Shown one piece after another: positions 5,010 to 10,771 of a stretch of DNA of 10,771 nucleotides. The translations under genes and the position numbers were made by a program. This DNA is from an uncultured Flavobacteriales bacterium (lineage in GTDB: Bacteria > Bacteroidota > Bacteroidia > Flavobacteriales > BACL11), in assembly GCA_913047525.1 (NCBI GenBank), contig CAJWUS010000033.1, positions 1 through 10,771 of the forward strand. Direction: 5' to 3'. The notes beneath the pieces were generated by a model. The model ran no database searches. It saw only the letters and a program-made list of their open reading frames with translations, and was not told where the DNA came from. Positions within the stretch are counted from its first letter, which is position 1; the number at the start of each line of letters is the position of its first letter.

Positions 5010-7430
5010 ATGAACAAAGACGAATTAAGATTTAAACCCCTATCCCTATCAGAACTCATTGAAGAAGAATCGGATTTTTTCCCCCTTCTTAGCCAAGAAG
5101 ATGAGGATAAAATAGATAAAGAAAAAACCCCAAAAACTTTGCCGATTCTACCACTTAGAAATACTGTTCTTTTTCCGGGGGTTATTATCCCGATTACTAT
5201 TGGTAGAGATCGTTCTATCAAACTGGTAAAGGATACATATAAAGGCAATAGAACAATTGGTGTTTTGGCGCAAAAAGATCCAAATATTGAAACTCCCGAA
5301 AAAGAAGATTTGAACAAAATAGGAACGGTTGCACACATTCTTAAAATGTTAAGGATGCCTGATGGAAATATTACAGCAATTATTCAAGGTAGGAAAAGAT
5401 TTGAGATAGAGGGATTTGTGCAAACAGAACCATATTTTAAAGCAAAAGTAAACCGTTTAGATGAGAAAAGACCAGAAAATAACGATAAAGAATTTGGTGC
5501 TTTGGTCGATTCTGTGAAGGATTTGGCACTGCAAATAATTGAGGAATCACCCAACATTCCAACAGAGGCAACAATGGCTATCAAAAATATTGAGAGCCCT
5601 TCTTTTGTTATCAATTTTGTAGCTTCCAATATGAATATTAGCTTAATTGAGAAACAAGGATTGCTAGAAGAGGTGGATTTAAAAATACGAGCCAATAATG
5701 CGTTAGGGTTTTTAACCAAAGAATTGCAGATGTTGGAGATGAAAAATGAGATTCAATCCAAAGTCCGCACAGATTTGGATAAACAACAAAGAGAATATTT
5801 TTTGCATCAGCAGATGAAGGCAATTCAAGAAGAGTTAGGCGGAGCAGGATCTGGGCAAGAAGTAGAGGAAATGCGTACAAGAGCAAAGGAGAAAAAGTGG
5901 AATAAAGAAGTAGCAGAATCTTTTGAAAAAGATTTGCAAAAACTGCAAAGAATGAATCCTGGAATGGCAGATTATTCTGTACATAGAAGCTACTTGGAAC
6001 TGGTTCTAGATTTACCTTGGGATGAATTTTCAGAAGATAAATTCGATTTAAAAAAAGCAAGAAAAATATTAGACAGAGATCATTTCGGTTTAGAAAAAGT
6101 AAAGGAGAGAATCATTGAATTTTTAGCAGTTTTGAAACTAAAAGGAGATATGAAATCACCAATACTTTGCCTAAGTGGTCCTCCAGGAGTTGGCAAAACT
6201 TCCCTAGGAAAATCGGTAGCAGAGGCATTGGGTAGAAAATATGTTAGGGTTTCATTAGGCGGTTTGCGTGATGAGGCAGAAATAAGAGGGCACAGAAAAA
6301 CCTATATTGGAGCAATGCCAGGAAGAATTATCAAATCTATCAAAAAGGCAGAAACTTCCAATCCTGTGTTTGTGCTTGATGAAATTGACAAAGTAACAAG
6401 AGATATGCATGGCGATCCATCCTCAGCCCTTTTAGAGGTACTCGATCCTGAACAAAACGAGAGTTTCCATGATAACTATTTGGAATTAGGATATGATTTA
6501 TCTAAAGTGTTATTTATTGCAACTGCCAATTCCTTAAATACCATTCAACCAGCACTATTAGATAGAATGGAAATTATTGAAATGAGCGGTTATACGGTAG
6601 AAGAAAAAGTTTCTATCGCTAAAAAACACCTTCTTCCAAAACAACTAAAAGAACATGGACTTGGCAGTAAAGATTTGCAATTACCTAATAAAGTGTTAGA
6701 GAAAATAGTAGATGGATACACCAGAGAATCGGGCGTTAGAGGTTTGGAGAAAGTGATTAGTAAAGTAATCCGATTTGCTGCAAAATGTATTGCAATGGAA
6801 CAAGAATACGAAACAAAAGTGAGCGTATCAGATTTAGAAAACATATTGGGCCCTATAAGATTTGATAGAGATCGACTTTTAAATAATGATGTGGCAGGTG
6901 TGGCAACTGGTTTGGCATGGACAAGAGTTGGAGGAGATATTCTTTTTATTGAATCGAGTTTAAGTAAAGGAAAGGGGAATTTGACCATTACTGGAAATCT
7001 GGGAAATGTGATGAAAGAATCTGCAACTATTGCTTTGGAATACTTAAAATCTCACGCAAAGGATTACAAAATTGATCATGATATTTTCCAAAAATGGAAT
7101 GTACATATTCATGTGCCAGAAGGTGCTACTCCAAAAGATGGTCCTTCTGCTGGTATTACCATGTTCTCGGCTTTGGTTTCTGTTTTTACTAAGCAAAAAG
7201 TAAATAACAAATTAGCCATGACAGGTGAAATCACATTAAGAGGAAAAGTTCTTCCAGTTGGAGGTATAAAGGAGAAAATATTGGCTGCCAAACGTTCAGG
7301 AATTAAGAAAATTATTCTTTCTAAAGACAATAAAAAAGACATTGGAGAAATTAAGGCATCTTATTTGAAAGGATTAAAATTTCATTATGTGAGTAGTATG
7401 AAAGAAGTAACCGATATTGCGCTTAACTAA
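5010..7430 (+). CDS. lon: Lon protease, ATP-dependent (LonA type)
   Basis: This 806-residue protein is a full-length LonA, a cytoplasmic AAA+ serine protease that degrades misfolded and regulatory proteins. Residues about 43-250 are the Lon N-terminal substrate-binding domain, starting with the motif LPILPLRNTVLFPG (44-57), and are followed by a coiled-coil-like linker (about 250-320). The AAA+ module has Walker A GPPGVGKT (390-397) and Walker B VFVLDEID (453-460). The protease domain has the catalytic Ser713 in DGPSAG and Lys756 in GGIKEK, 43 residues apart as in the E. coli Ser679/Lys722 dyad. An acidic N-terminal extension of about 40 residues precedes the domain, normal for Bacteroidota Lon. 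No residue is missing. The gene is monocistronic by layout, with a sigma-54-type promoter upstream, which is unusual because Lon is usually tied to heat-shock control. Confidence 0.98.
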   Translation: MNKDELRFKPLSLSELIEEESDFFPLLSQEDEDKIDKEKTPKTLPILPLRNTVLFPGVIIPITIGRDRSIKLVKDTYKGNRTIGVLAQKDPNIETPEKEDLNKIGTVAHILKMLRMPDGNITAIIQGRKRFEIEGFVQTEPYFKAKVNRLDEKRPENNDKEFGALVDSVKDLALQIIEESPNIPTEATMAIKNIESPSFVINFVASNMNISLIEKQGLLEEVDLKIRANNALGFLTKELQMLEMKNEIQSKVRTDLDKQQREYFLHQQMKAIQEELGGAGSGQEVEEMRTRAKEKKWNKEVAESFEKDLQKLQRMNPGMADYSVHRSYLELVLDLPWDEFSEDKFDLKKARKILDRDHFGLEKVKERIIEFLAVLKLKGDMKSPILCLSGPPGVGKTSLGKSVAEALGRKYVRVSLGGLRDEAEIRGHRKTYIGAMPGRIIKSIKKAETSNPVFVLDEIDKVTRDMHGDPSSALLEVLDPEQNESFHDNYLELGYDLSKVLFIATANSLNTIQPALLDRMEIIEMSGYTVEEKVSIAKKHLLPKQLKEHGLGSKDLQLPNKVLEKIVDGYTRESGVRGLEKVISKVIRFAAKCIAMEQEYETKVSVSDLENILGPIRFDRDRLLNNDVAGVATGLAWTRVGGDILFIESSLSKGKGNLTITGNLGNVMKESATIALEYLKSHAKDYKIDHDIFQKWNVHIHVPEGATPKDGPSAGITMFSALVSVFTKQKVNNKLAMTGEITLRGKVLPVGGIKEKILAAKRSGIKKIILSKDNKKDIGEIKASYLKGLKFHYVSSMKEVTDIALN

Positions 7431-7437
7431 TTCGTTA

Positions 7438-7493
7438 ATTTGATAATGTGCAGATGAGCTAATTTATTATCAAATCAGCAAATTAGCACATTA
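7438..7493. repeat. Intergenic block of three interleaved inverted repeats
   Basis: Three inverted repeats share this 56-bp stretch: ATTTGATAAT (7438-7447) with ATTATCAAAT (7466-7475), TAATGTGC (7444-7451) with GCACATTA (7486-7493), and GCTAATTT (7458-7465) with AAATTAGC (7480-7487). All pairs are perfect (10, 8 and 8 bp), but the arms overlap, so not all can form at once. The block begins 8 nt after the lon stop and ends just before the NYN gene promoter. It could terminate lon or be a copy of a dispersed AT-rich palindromic element; there is no long T run after a GC stem. Confidence 0.55.
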
Positions 7494-7498
7494 ATCTT

Positions 7499-7506
7499 TA
7501 TCTTTG
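7499..7506 (+). promoter_or_regulatory. Bacteroidota -7 box (TAnnTTTG) for the NYN-porQ-cmk-ispH operon
   Basis: TATCTTTG is an exact TAnnTTTG match immediately before the first copy of the 17-bp repeat. Transcription starting 4-7 nt downstream would begin in the first A run, a few bases before the first mini-ORF ATG (7515) and about 37 nt before the true start (7549). The -33 element is not evident. Confidence 0.55.
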
Positions 7507-7514
7507 TAAAAAAA

Positions 7515-7526
7515 ATGACAAAGTAA
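7515..7526 (+). other. Upstream mini-ORF 1 (Met-Thr-Lys-stop)
   Basis: ATG-ACA-AAG-TAA, made by the first copy of the tandem repeat running into the second. It has the same initiation context (A8 run) as the NYN gene. Translation is inferred, not shown. It may act as a decoy start or simply be a by-product of the duplication. Confidence 0.35.
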
Positions 7527-7531
7527 AAAAA

Positions 7532-7543
7532 ATGACAAAGTAA
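7532..7543 (+). other. Upstream mini-ORF 2 (Met-Thr-Lys-stop)
   Basis: An identical ATG-ACA-AAG-TAA from the second repeat copy, ending 5 nt before the NYN gene ATG at 7549. A ribosome stopping here could reinitiate on the real gene. Confidence 0.35.
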
Positions 7544-7548
7544 AAAAA

Positions 7549-8070
7549 ATGACAAATTCAGAAACAGTTCTTATCAACCAGTCTGTTGCTATTTTAATTG
7601 ATGGCAACAATATTGAAATGAGCTTACATTCCTTAATGAATGATAAAATGGCCATGATTAATTTTGATGTACTTATTCCAAAATTATTAGATAACAGAGG
7701 GCTTAATCGTCTCATATATTTTAGAGAAGGAAAAAGTATTTCTTCCAAATTGGCCGATAGATTGCACGAGCATTATCATGGTTCAGTAGTGCCTTGCCAC
7801 AAATCTGCCGATATTCCACTTACCATTAAAGCCACACAACTCGCCCAAAAGGTAGATACTATTATTATACTTTCAGGCGATTCAGATTATATTGAATTGA
7901 TCCGTCACTTAAAAGGAGAAGGGGTAAGGGTAGAGGTGGCAGCAGTAGAAAAAACTACCGCGCCTATTGTAAGGGCAGAAGCAGATTATTTTATCCCAAT
8001 AGATGGGGATGATGTATTTGTATATAATAAGCCCGCTGGAAAGCCGTTTAAAAAGCAACAAAAATCATAA
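7549..8070 (+). CDS. NYN-domain (PIN-like, DUF88/LabA-type) putative RNase
   Basis: The 173-residue protein has one NYN domain, a PIN-like fold of metal-dependent ribonucleases. Motif 1 is AILIDGNNIE (14-23) with Asp18 and Asn20/Asn21. Lys85 and Asp88 sit in KSADIPL, and Asp111 and Asp113 in the strand motif IIILSGDSDYIEL (105-117). This acidic set is the expected Mg/Mn-binding site, so the enzyme looks intact. A short Lys-rich tail (161-172) could help bind RNA. The substrate is unknown; family members elsewhere act in RNA processing or turnover. It is the first gene of a tight operon: its stop is 1 nt before the porQ start. The ATG at 7549 is the third of three repeated ATGs and the only one whose frame stays open. 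Confidence 0.88.
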   Translation: MTNSETVLINQSVAILIDGNNIEMSLHSLMNDKMAMINFDVLIPKLLDNRGLNRLIYFREGKSISSKLADRLHEHYHGSVVPCHKSADIPLTIKATQLAQKVDTIIILSGDSDYIELIRHLKGEGVRVEVAAVEKTTAPIVRAEADYFIPIDGDDVFVYNKPAGKPFKKQQKS

Positions 8071-8071
8071 A

Positions 8072-9103
8072 TTGAAACGCGCATTCCTTTTTATTTTCCT
8101 GCTTTTTTTTACCACTAATATATTCTCCCAAATAGGAGGAGAAAACACTTTTGCTATTTTGGATTTTTCTACTTCCCCACGCACAGTTGCTATTGGAGGT
8201 GAGCTAATAGCAGTTTTTGATAATGATGTGGATATGGCTGCAAATAATCCTTCATTATTAAGTAAAAGAATGGATAATCAGATCTCCTTTAGTTTTGTAG
8301 ATTATTTTTCTGACATTAATGCGGTTTCAGTAAATTATGCAAGAGAAAGTAAAAAGTTAGGCATGCTATTTTTTGGAGCAAAATCTCTGAATTATGGCAG
8401 CTTCACTAAAACAGATGAAACAGGAATTGAACTAGGAGAATTTACTGCCAATGAGCAAATCATCACAGCAGGAATTAGCAAGCTCTTAAATGATAAATTT
8501 ACTATTGGGGTGAACCTTAATTTCATTAATTCTAACTTAGAAAATTATTCTTCTATTGCTTTGGCAAGCAATTTGGGCTTAACTTATTATAATAAGGAAC
8601 GAAAGTTATGTGTTTCTGTTCTGGCGAAAGATTTTGGAAGACAATTAAAATCCTATGCAAATGAAAAAGAAATGTTGCCTTTTCAGTTGCAAATGGGCGT
8701 TTCCAAGAGGTTGGAACACTTGCCTTTTCGTTTCTCCATTGTAGCGCATCACCTTAATAAATTTGATATCAGCAACAATTATTTAGATCCATTAACTACC
8801 GATCCTATTTCTGGTGAAAAAGTAAAAAATGAAGAGACTTTTGGTAAAAAAGTTTTAAGACATTTTATTGTTGGTGGGGAATTAAATCCATTCCAAAAAA
8901 GTTTATTTATAAGAGGCGGATTTAATTTTCAAAGAAGGCAAGACATGATGGTTTCAACTCGCCCTGCTATGGTTGGATTTTCTTGGGGCTTGGGCTTTAG
9001 AATTTCCAAATTTCATTTGAATTATTCCAGAGCAACTTATCATTTGGCGGGCTCTATGAATATTTTTAGTTTTACTACTAACCTTTCTTCTTTTGGCTTT
9101 TAA
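8072..9103 (+). CDS. porQ: Type IX secretion system protein PorQ (outer-membrane beta-barrel)
   Basis: The protein has 343 residues from a TTG start. Residues 1-19 are a signal peptide (KR, a strongly hydrophobic stretch, then IFS|Q). The mature protein opens IGGENTFAILDFSTSPRTVA (21-40), followed by IGGE, the signature start of PorQ/PorV-like proteins, which belong to the FadL-type outer-membrane barrels. Alternating strands continue to a terminal Phe (FTTNLSSFGF), as expected for a barrel. In Porphyromonas, PorQ belongs to the PorU-PorV-PorQ-PorZ attachment complex that processes and anchors T9SS cargo on the surface. TTG at 8072 was preferred to the in-frame ATGs at 8003-8012 because they add 23 residues before the signal peptide and overlap the NYN gene, while TTG gives a classic Met-Lys-Arg start 1 nt after its stop. 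cmk follows after 1 nt. Confidence 0.9.
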   Translation: MKRAFLFIFLLFFTTNIFSQIGGENTFAILDFSTSPRTVAIGGELIAVFDNDVDMAANNPSLLSKRMDNQISFSFVDYFSDINAVSVNYARESKKLGMLFFGAKSLNYGSFTKTDETGIELGEFTANEQIITAGISKLLNDKFTIGVNLNFINSNLENYSSIALASNLGLTYYNKERKLCVSVLAKDFGRQLKSYANEKEMLPFQLQMGVSKRLEHLPFRFSIVAHHLNKFDISNNYLDPLTTDPISGEKVKNEETFGKKVLRHFIVGGELNPFQKSLFIRGGFNFQRRQDMMVSTRPAMVGFSWGLGFRISKFHLNYSRATYHLAGSMNIFSFTTNLSSFGF

Positions 9104-9104
9104 A

Positions 9105-9794
9105 ATGAGTGTTAAAATAAATATAGCTATTGACGGGCATTCTTCATGTGGAAAAAGCACTATTGCAAAGGCAATTGCTGTAAAATTCGGAATGCGTTAT
9201 ATAGATACAGGATCAATGTATCGGGCAATTACCCTTTATTGTATCGAAAATGAAATCGTAAAAAATGGAGAAGTAAATAAGGAAAAACTTCTTATTCATT
9301 TGAATAAAATACAAGTTTCCTTTCATTTTAATACAGAAACAGGAGAATCAGATACTATATTGAATGGAAAAAATGTAGAATCAGCAATAAGGAAACATGA
9401 GGTGTCCTCTTTTGTAAGTATTGTTAGTCAAATAAAACAGCTAAGAGATAAATTGGTGGTATTGCAAAGGGAAATAGGAAGAAAGAAAGGAGTGGTGATG
9501 GACGGAAGAGATATAGGGACCAAAGTTTTTCCATCTGCTGAATTGAAGTTTTTTATTACGGCAAAAGCAGAAATAAGAGCACAGAGGCGATTTGATGAAA
9601 TGAAAAAAACAGGGGTTAGTTTTCAGGAAGTTTTAGATAATTTAAAGCAAAGAGATGAAGCTGATAGCAGTAGAGAAATAAATCCTTTAAGAGTTGCAAA
9701 AGATGCTATTGTAATTGATAATTCTGACAAAACAGAGAAAGAGCAGAATATTTTTATTTTAGACATTGTAAAAAAGAAAATCGTAAATAACTAA
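9105..9794 (+). CDS. cmk: Cytidylate kinase
   Basis: The 229-residue protein phosphorylates CMP and dCMP with ATP, feeding CTP and dCTP pools in the cytoplasm. The P-loop is GHSSCGKST (11-19) after IAID; the SSCGKST form instead of SGAGKST is usual in Bacteroidota. DTGSMYRA (34-41) contacts the nucleotide, DGRDIGT (133-139) is the conserved CMP-binding segment, and RRFDEM (161-166) plus the run from KQRDEADSSREINPL (181-195) form the lid and C-terminal signature. The length is normal. The ATG at 9105 was chosen over an in-frame TTG at 9093, which would overlap porQ. It lies 1 nt after the porQ stop and shares TAATG with ispH, indicating coupled translation. Confidence 0.97.
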   Translation: MSVKINIAIDGHSSCGKSTIAKAIAVKFGMRYIDTGSMYRAITLYCIENEIVKNGEVNKEKLLIHLNKIQVSFHFNTETGESDTILNGKNVESAIRKHEVSSFVSIVSQIKQLRDKLVVLQREIGRKKGVVMDGRDIGTKVFPSAELKFFITAKAEIRAQRRFDEMKKTGVSFQEVLDNLKQRDEADSSREINPLRVAKDAIVIDNSDKTEKEQNIFILDIVKKKIVNN

Positions 9795-10666
9795 TGAAAG
9801 TTACCATTGATAAATATTCCGGTTTTTGTTTTGGAGTAGTTTATGCTATTGAAATGGCAGAAGCGGAACTTTCTAAAACAGGAAAATTATATTGTTTGGG
9901 CGATATTGTGCATAATAATATGGAGGTAGACAGATTAAATGATATGGGATTAGAAATTATCAATCATCAGGATTTAGATGAGTTGAAAGATTGCAAAGTG
10001 CTAATAAGGGCGCATGGCGAACCACCAGAAACATACCATACTGCCATCAAAAATAATATTCAACTGCTGGATGCTTCTTGTCCTGTTGTACTAAAATTGC
10101 AATATAATATTAAAGAAGGGTATGAGGAAATTAATAAAATAGATGGTCAAATTATTATTTTTGGAAAAGAAGGACATGCAGAGGTGCAAGGACTCTTAGG
10201 GCAAACAGACGGTAAAGCAATTATTGTTGCCTCTGCAGATGATTTAGATAAGGTAGATTTTTCTTCTCCTATCTATATGTATTCACAAACTACAAAAAGT
10301 CCTAAAGCTTTTGCCGATTTACAGCAGGAGATTAGAGAAAGAAAACAAATCTTTGGCAATACTGATTCTGTGAAGTTTATTGTGAACGATACACTTTGTA
10401 GACAAGTTTCAGGGAGAGAGTCACAACTAAAAGAATTTGCAAAGGAGAATGATGTAATTGTATTTGTAAGTGGTAAAAAGAGTTCAAATGGCAAAATGTT
10501 GTTCCAATCTTGTCTTAAAGAAAATCCAAGATCTTACTTTATTTCGGATGAAAATGAAATAAAAATTGATTGGTTCTCAGAAGATTCTACTGTTGGAATT
10601 TGTGGTGCTACTTCAACTCCTAGATGGCTAATGGAAAATATTGCCGAAAAGATCACCAGTATTTAA
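9794..10666 (+). CDS. ispH: 4-hydroxy-3-methylbut-2-enyl diphosphate reductase
   Basis: The 290-residue protein is IspH (LytB), the last enzyme of the MEP pathway, which reduces HMBPP to IPP and DMAPP with an iron-sulfur cluster. The three cluster ligands are Cys12 in SGFCFGV, Cys96 in DASCPVV and Cys202 in NDTLCRQV. Substrate-binding residues are His40 (GDIVHN), His74 in RAHGEPP and His128/Glu130 in GKEGHAEVQG. The third cysteine motif differs from the proteobacterial TICxAT form, but TLCRQVSGRE and the later SGKKSSNGK (226-234) and CGATSTPRWLM (270-280) are the usual Bacteroidota version. The start ATG overlaps the cmk stop by one base (TAATG). Its presence means the organism makes isoprenoids by the MEP route. 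No hairpin terminator is seen after the stop. Confidence 0.97.
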   Translation: MKVTIDKYSGFCFGVVYAIEMAEAELSKTGKLYCLGDIVHNNMEVDRLNDMGLEIINHQDLDELKDCKVLIRAHGEPPETYHTAIKNNIQLLDASCPVVLKLQYNIKEGYEEINKIDGQIIIFGKEGHAEVQGLLGQTDGKAIIVASADDLDKVDFSSPIYMYSQTTKSPKAFADLQQEIRERKQIFGNTDSVKFIVNDTLCRQVSGRESQLKEFAKENDVIVFVSGKKSSNGKMLFQSCLKENPRSYFISDENEIKIDWFSEDSTVGICGATSTPRWLMENIAEKITSI

Positions 10667-10716
10667 GTCATACGAATCTTCTTTTTAAAAACATTTTTCT
10701 TTTTGTATATAAATTG

Positions 10717-10724
10717 TATCTTTG
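10717..10724 (+). promoter_or_regulatory. Bacteroidota -7 box (TAnnTTTG) for a gene beyond the right edge
   Basis: TATCTTTG followed by CACGCC is an exact TAnnTTTG match in the gap after ispH. The TTTGCACGCC form is often seen before strongly expressed translation genes in Bacteroidota, so the next gene could be such a gene, but that is a guess. Confidence 0.5.
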
Positions 10725-10771
10725 CACGCCTTTTTTAATGTGGTATTAAGGGTTAAAAAGGTAGGAGAATA
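10725..10771 (+). promoter_or_regulatory. 5' leader of the next gene, with a Shine-Dalgarno-like AGGAG
   Basis: The leader runs to the window edge and ends with AGGAG (10764-10768) and AATA, a Shine-Dalgarno-like sequence where a start codon would be expected within a few bases outside the window. SD motifs are rare in this window, so it stands out. A four-codon frame ATG-TGG-TAT-TAA sits at 10738-10749 and is probably chance. Confidence 0.4.

Larger units (their letters stand above)
7507..7557 (+). repeat. 17-bp tandem repeat, three copies, spanning the NYN gene start
   Basis: TAAAAAAAATGACAAAG occurs at 7507-7523 and 7524-7540, and a third copy at 7541-7557 differs only at the last base (T for G). 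Each copy carries an A8 run followed by ATG-ACA-AA. The third ATG is the NYN gene start. Because 17 is not a multiple of 3, the three ATGs lie in three different frames. Confidence 0.97.

Noticed and set aside
4880..5338. 152-codon minus-strand ORF opposite the lon start
   Set aside because: Antisense to the well-conserved Lon N-terminus; composition is Ser/Leu/Phe-rich as expected from a shadow frame, with no recognisable domain.
5638..6988. Minus-strand ORFs of 132-140 codons inside lon (5638-6060, 6590-6988)
   Set aside because: Fully antisense to conserved Lon domains, with no promoter or family similarity.
8003..8071. ATG start extending PorQ by 23 residues into the NYN gene
   Set aside because: It would put a long charged segment before the signal peptide and overlap a conserved gene by 68 nt; the TTG at 8072 gives a normal signal peptide. 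Not fully excluded.
10738..10749. Mini-ORF Met-Trp-Tyr-stop in the right-edge leader as an attenuator peptide
   Set aside because: Only four codons, no paired terminator structures visible, and the downstream gene is unknown.
1..10771. tRNA, rRNA, CRISPR arrays, insertion sequences, prophage or defence islands
   Set aside because: No cloverleaf, spaced repeats, transposase, terminal inverted repeats or defence-gene motifs were seen; the content is ordinary chromosomal genes with uniform style.

Overview
This window is a piece of a low-GC, AT-rich Bacteroidota chromosome, most likely from the Flavobacteriales. Several lines of evidence agree: a PorQ component of the type IX secretion system (T9SS), the Bacteroidota-type alternative GlmU-like protein, a type B ribosomal protein L31, short A-rich leaders without Shine-Dalgarno sequences, and TAnnTTTG promoter boxes in most of the intergenic gaps. 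The placement at order level is inference from sequence style.

Layout. Bases 1-766 (minus) hold the first 255 codons of a secreted protein of unknown function, cut by the left edge. It is divergent from a LuxC-type acyl-CoA reductase (836-1843, plus). That gene converges on a beta-helix lipoprotein (1840-3294, minus), and their stop codons overlap in a shared TTAA. The lipoprotein is divergent from rpmE2 (3416-3670), which ends in a clear hairpin terminator. Next come the GlmU-like nucleotidyltransferase/acyltransferase (3749-4906) and lon (5010-7430). The last block is a tight four-gene run: NYN-domain nuclease (7549-8070), porQ (8072-9103), cmk (9105-9794) and ispH (9794-10666). The right end (10667-10771) has a promoter and leader for a gene that starts outside the window. 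Every base is either genic or in a gap of at most about 120 bp.

How the genes work together. Most are housekeeping: UDP-GlcNAc-type sugar activation, ribosome, ATP-dependent proteolysis, CMP/dCMP phosphorylation and the last step of isoprenoid precursor synthesis. PorQ, the beta-helix lipoprotein and the left-edge protein belong to the cell envelope. The nuclease-porQ-cmk-ispH genes are spaced by +1, +1 and -1 nt, so they are probably co-transcribed and translationally coupled.

No new multi-gene system is visible. The most interesting signals are regulatory: a near-perfect sigma-54 (RpoN) promoter in front of lon; a 17-bp sequence triplicated at the start of the NYN gene, which creates two three-codon mini-ORFs; an intergenic block of three mutually exclusive inverted repeats after lon; and two face-to-face -7 boxes serving the divergent pair at 766/836.
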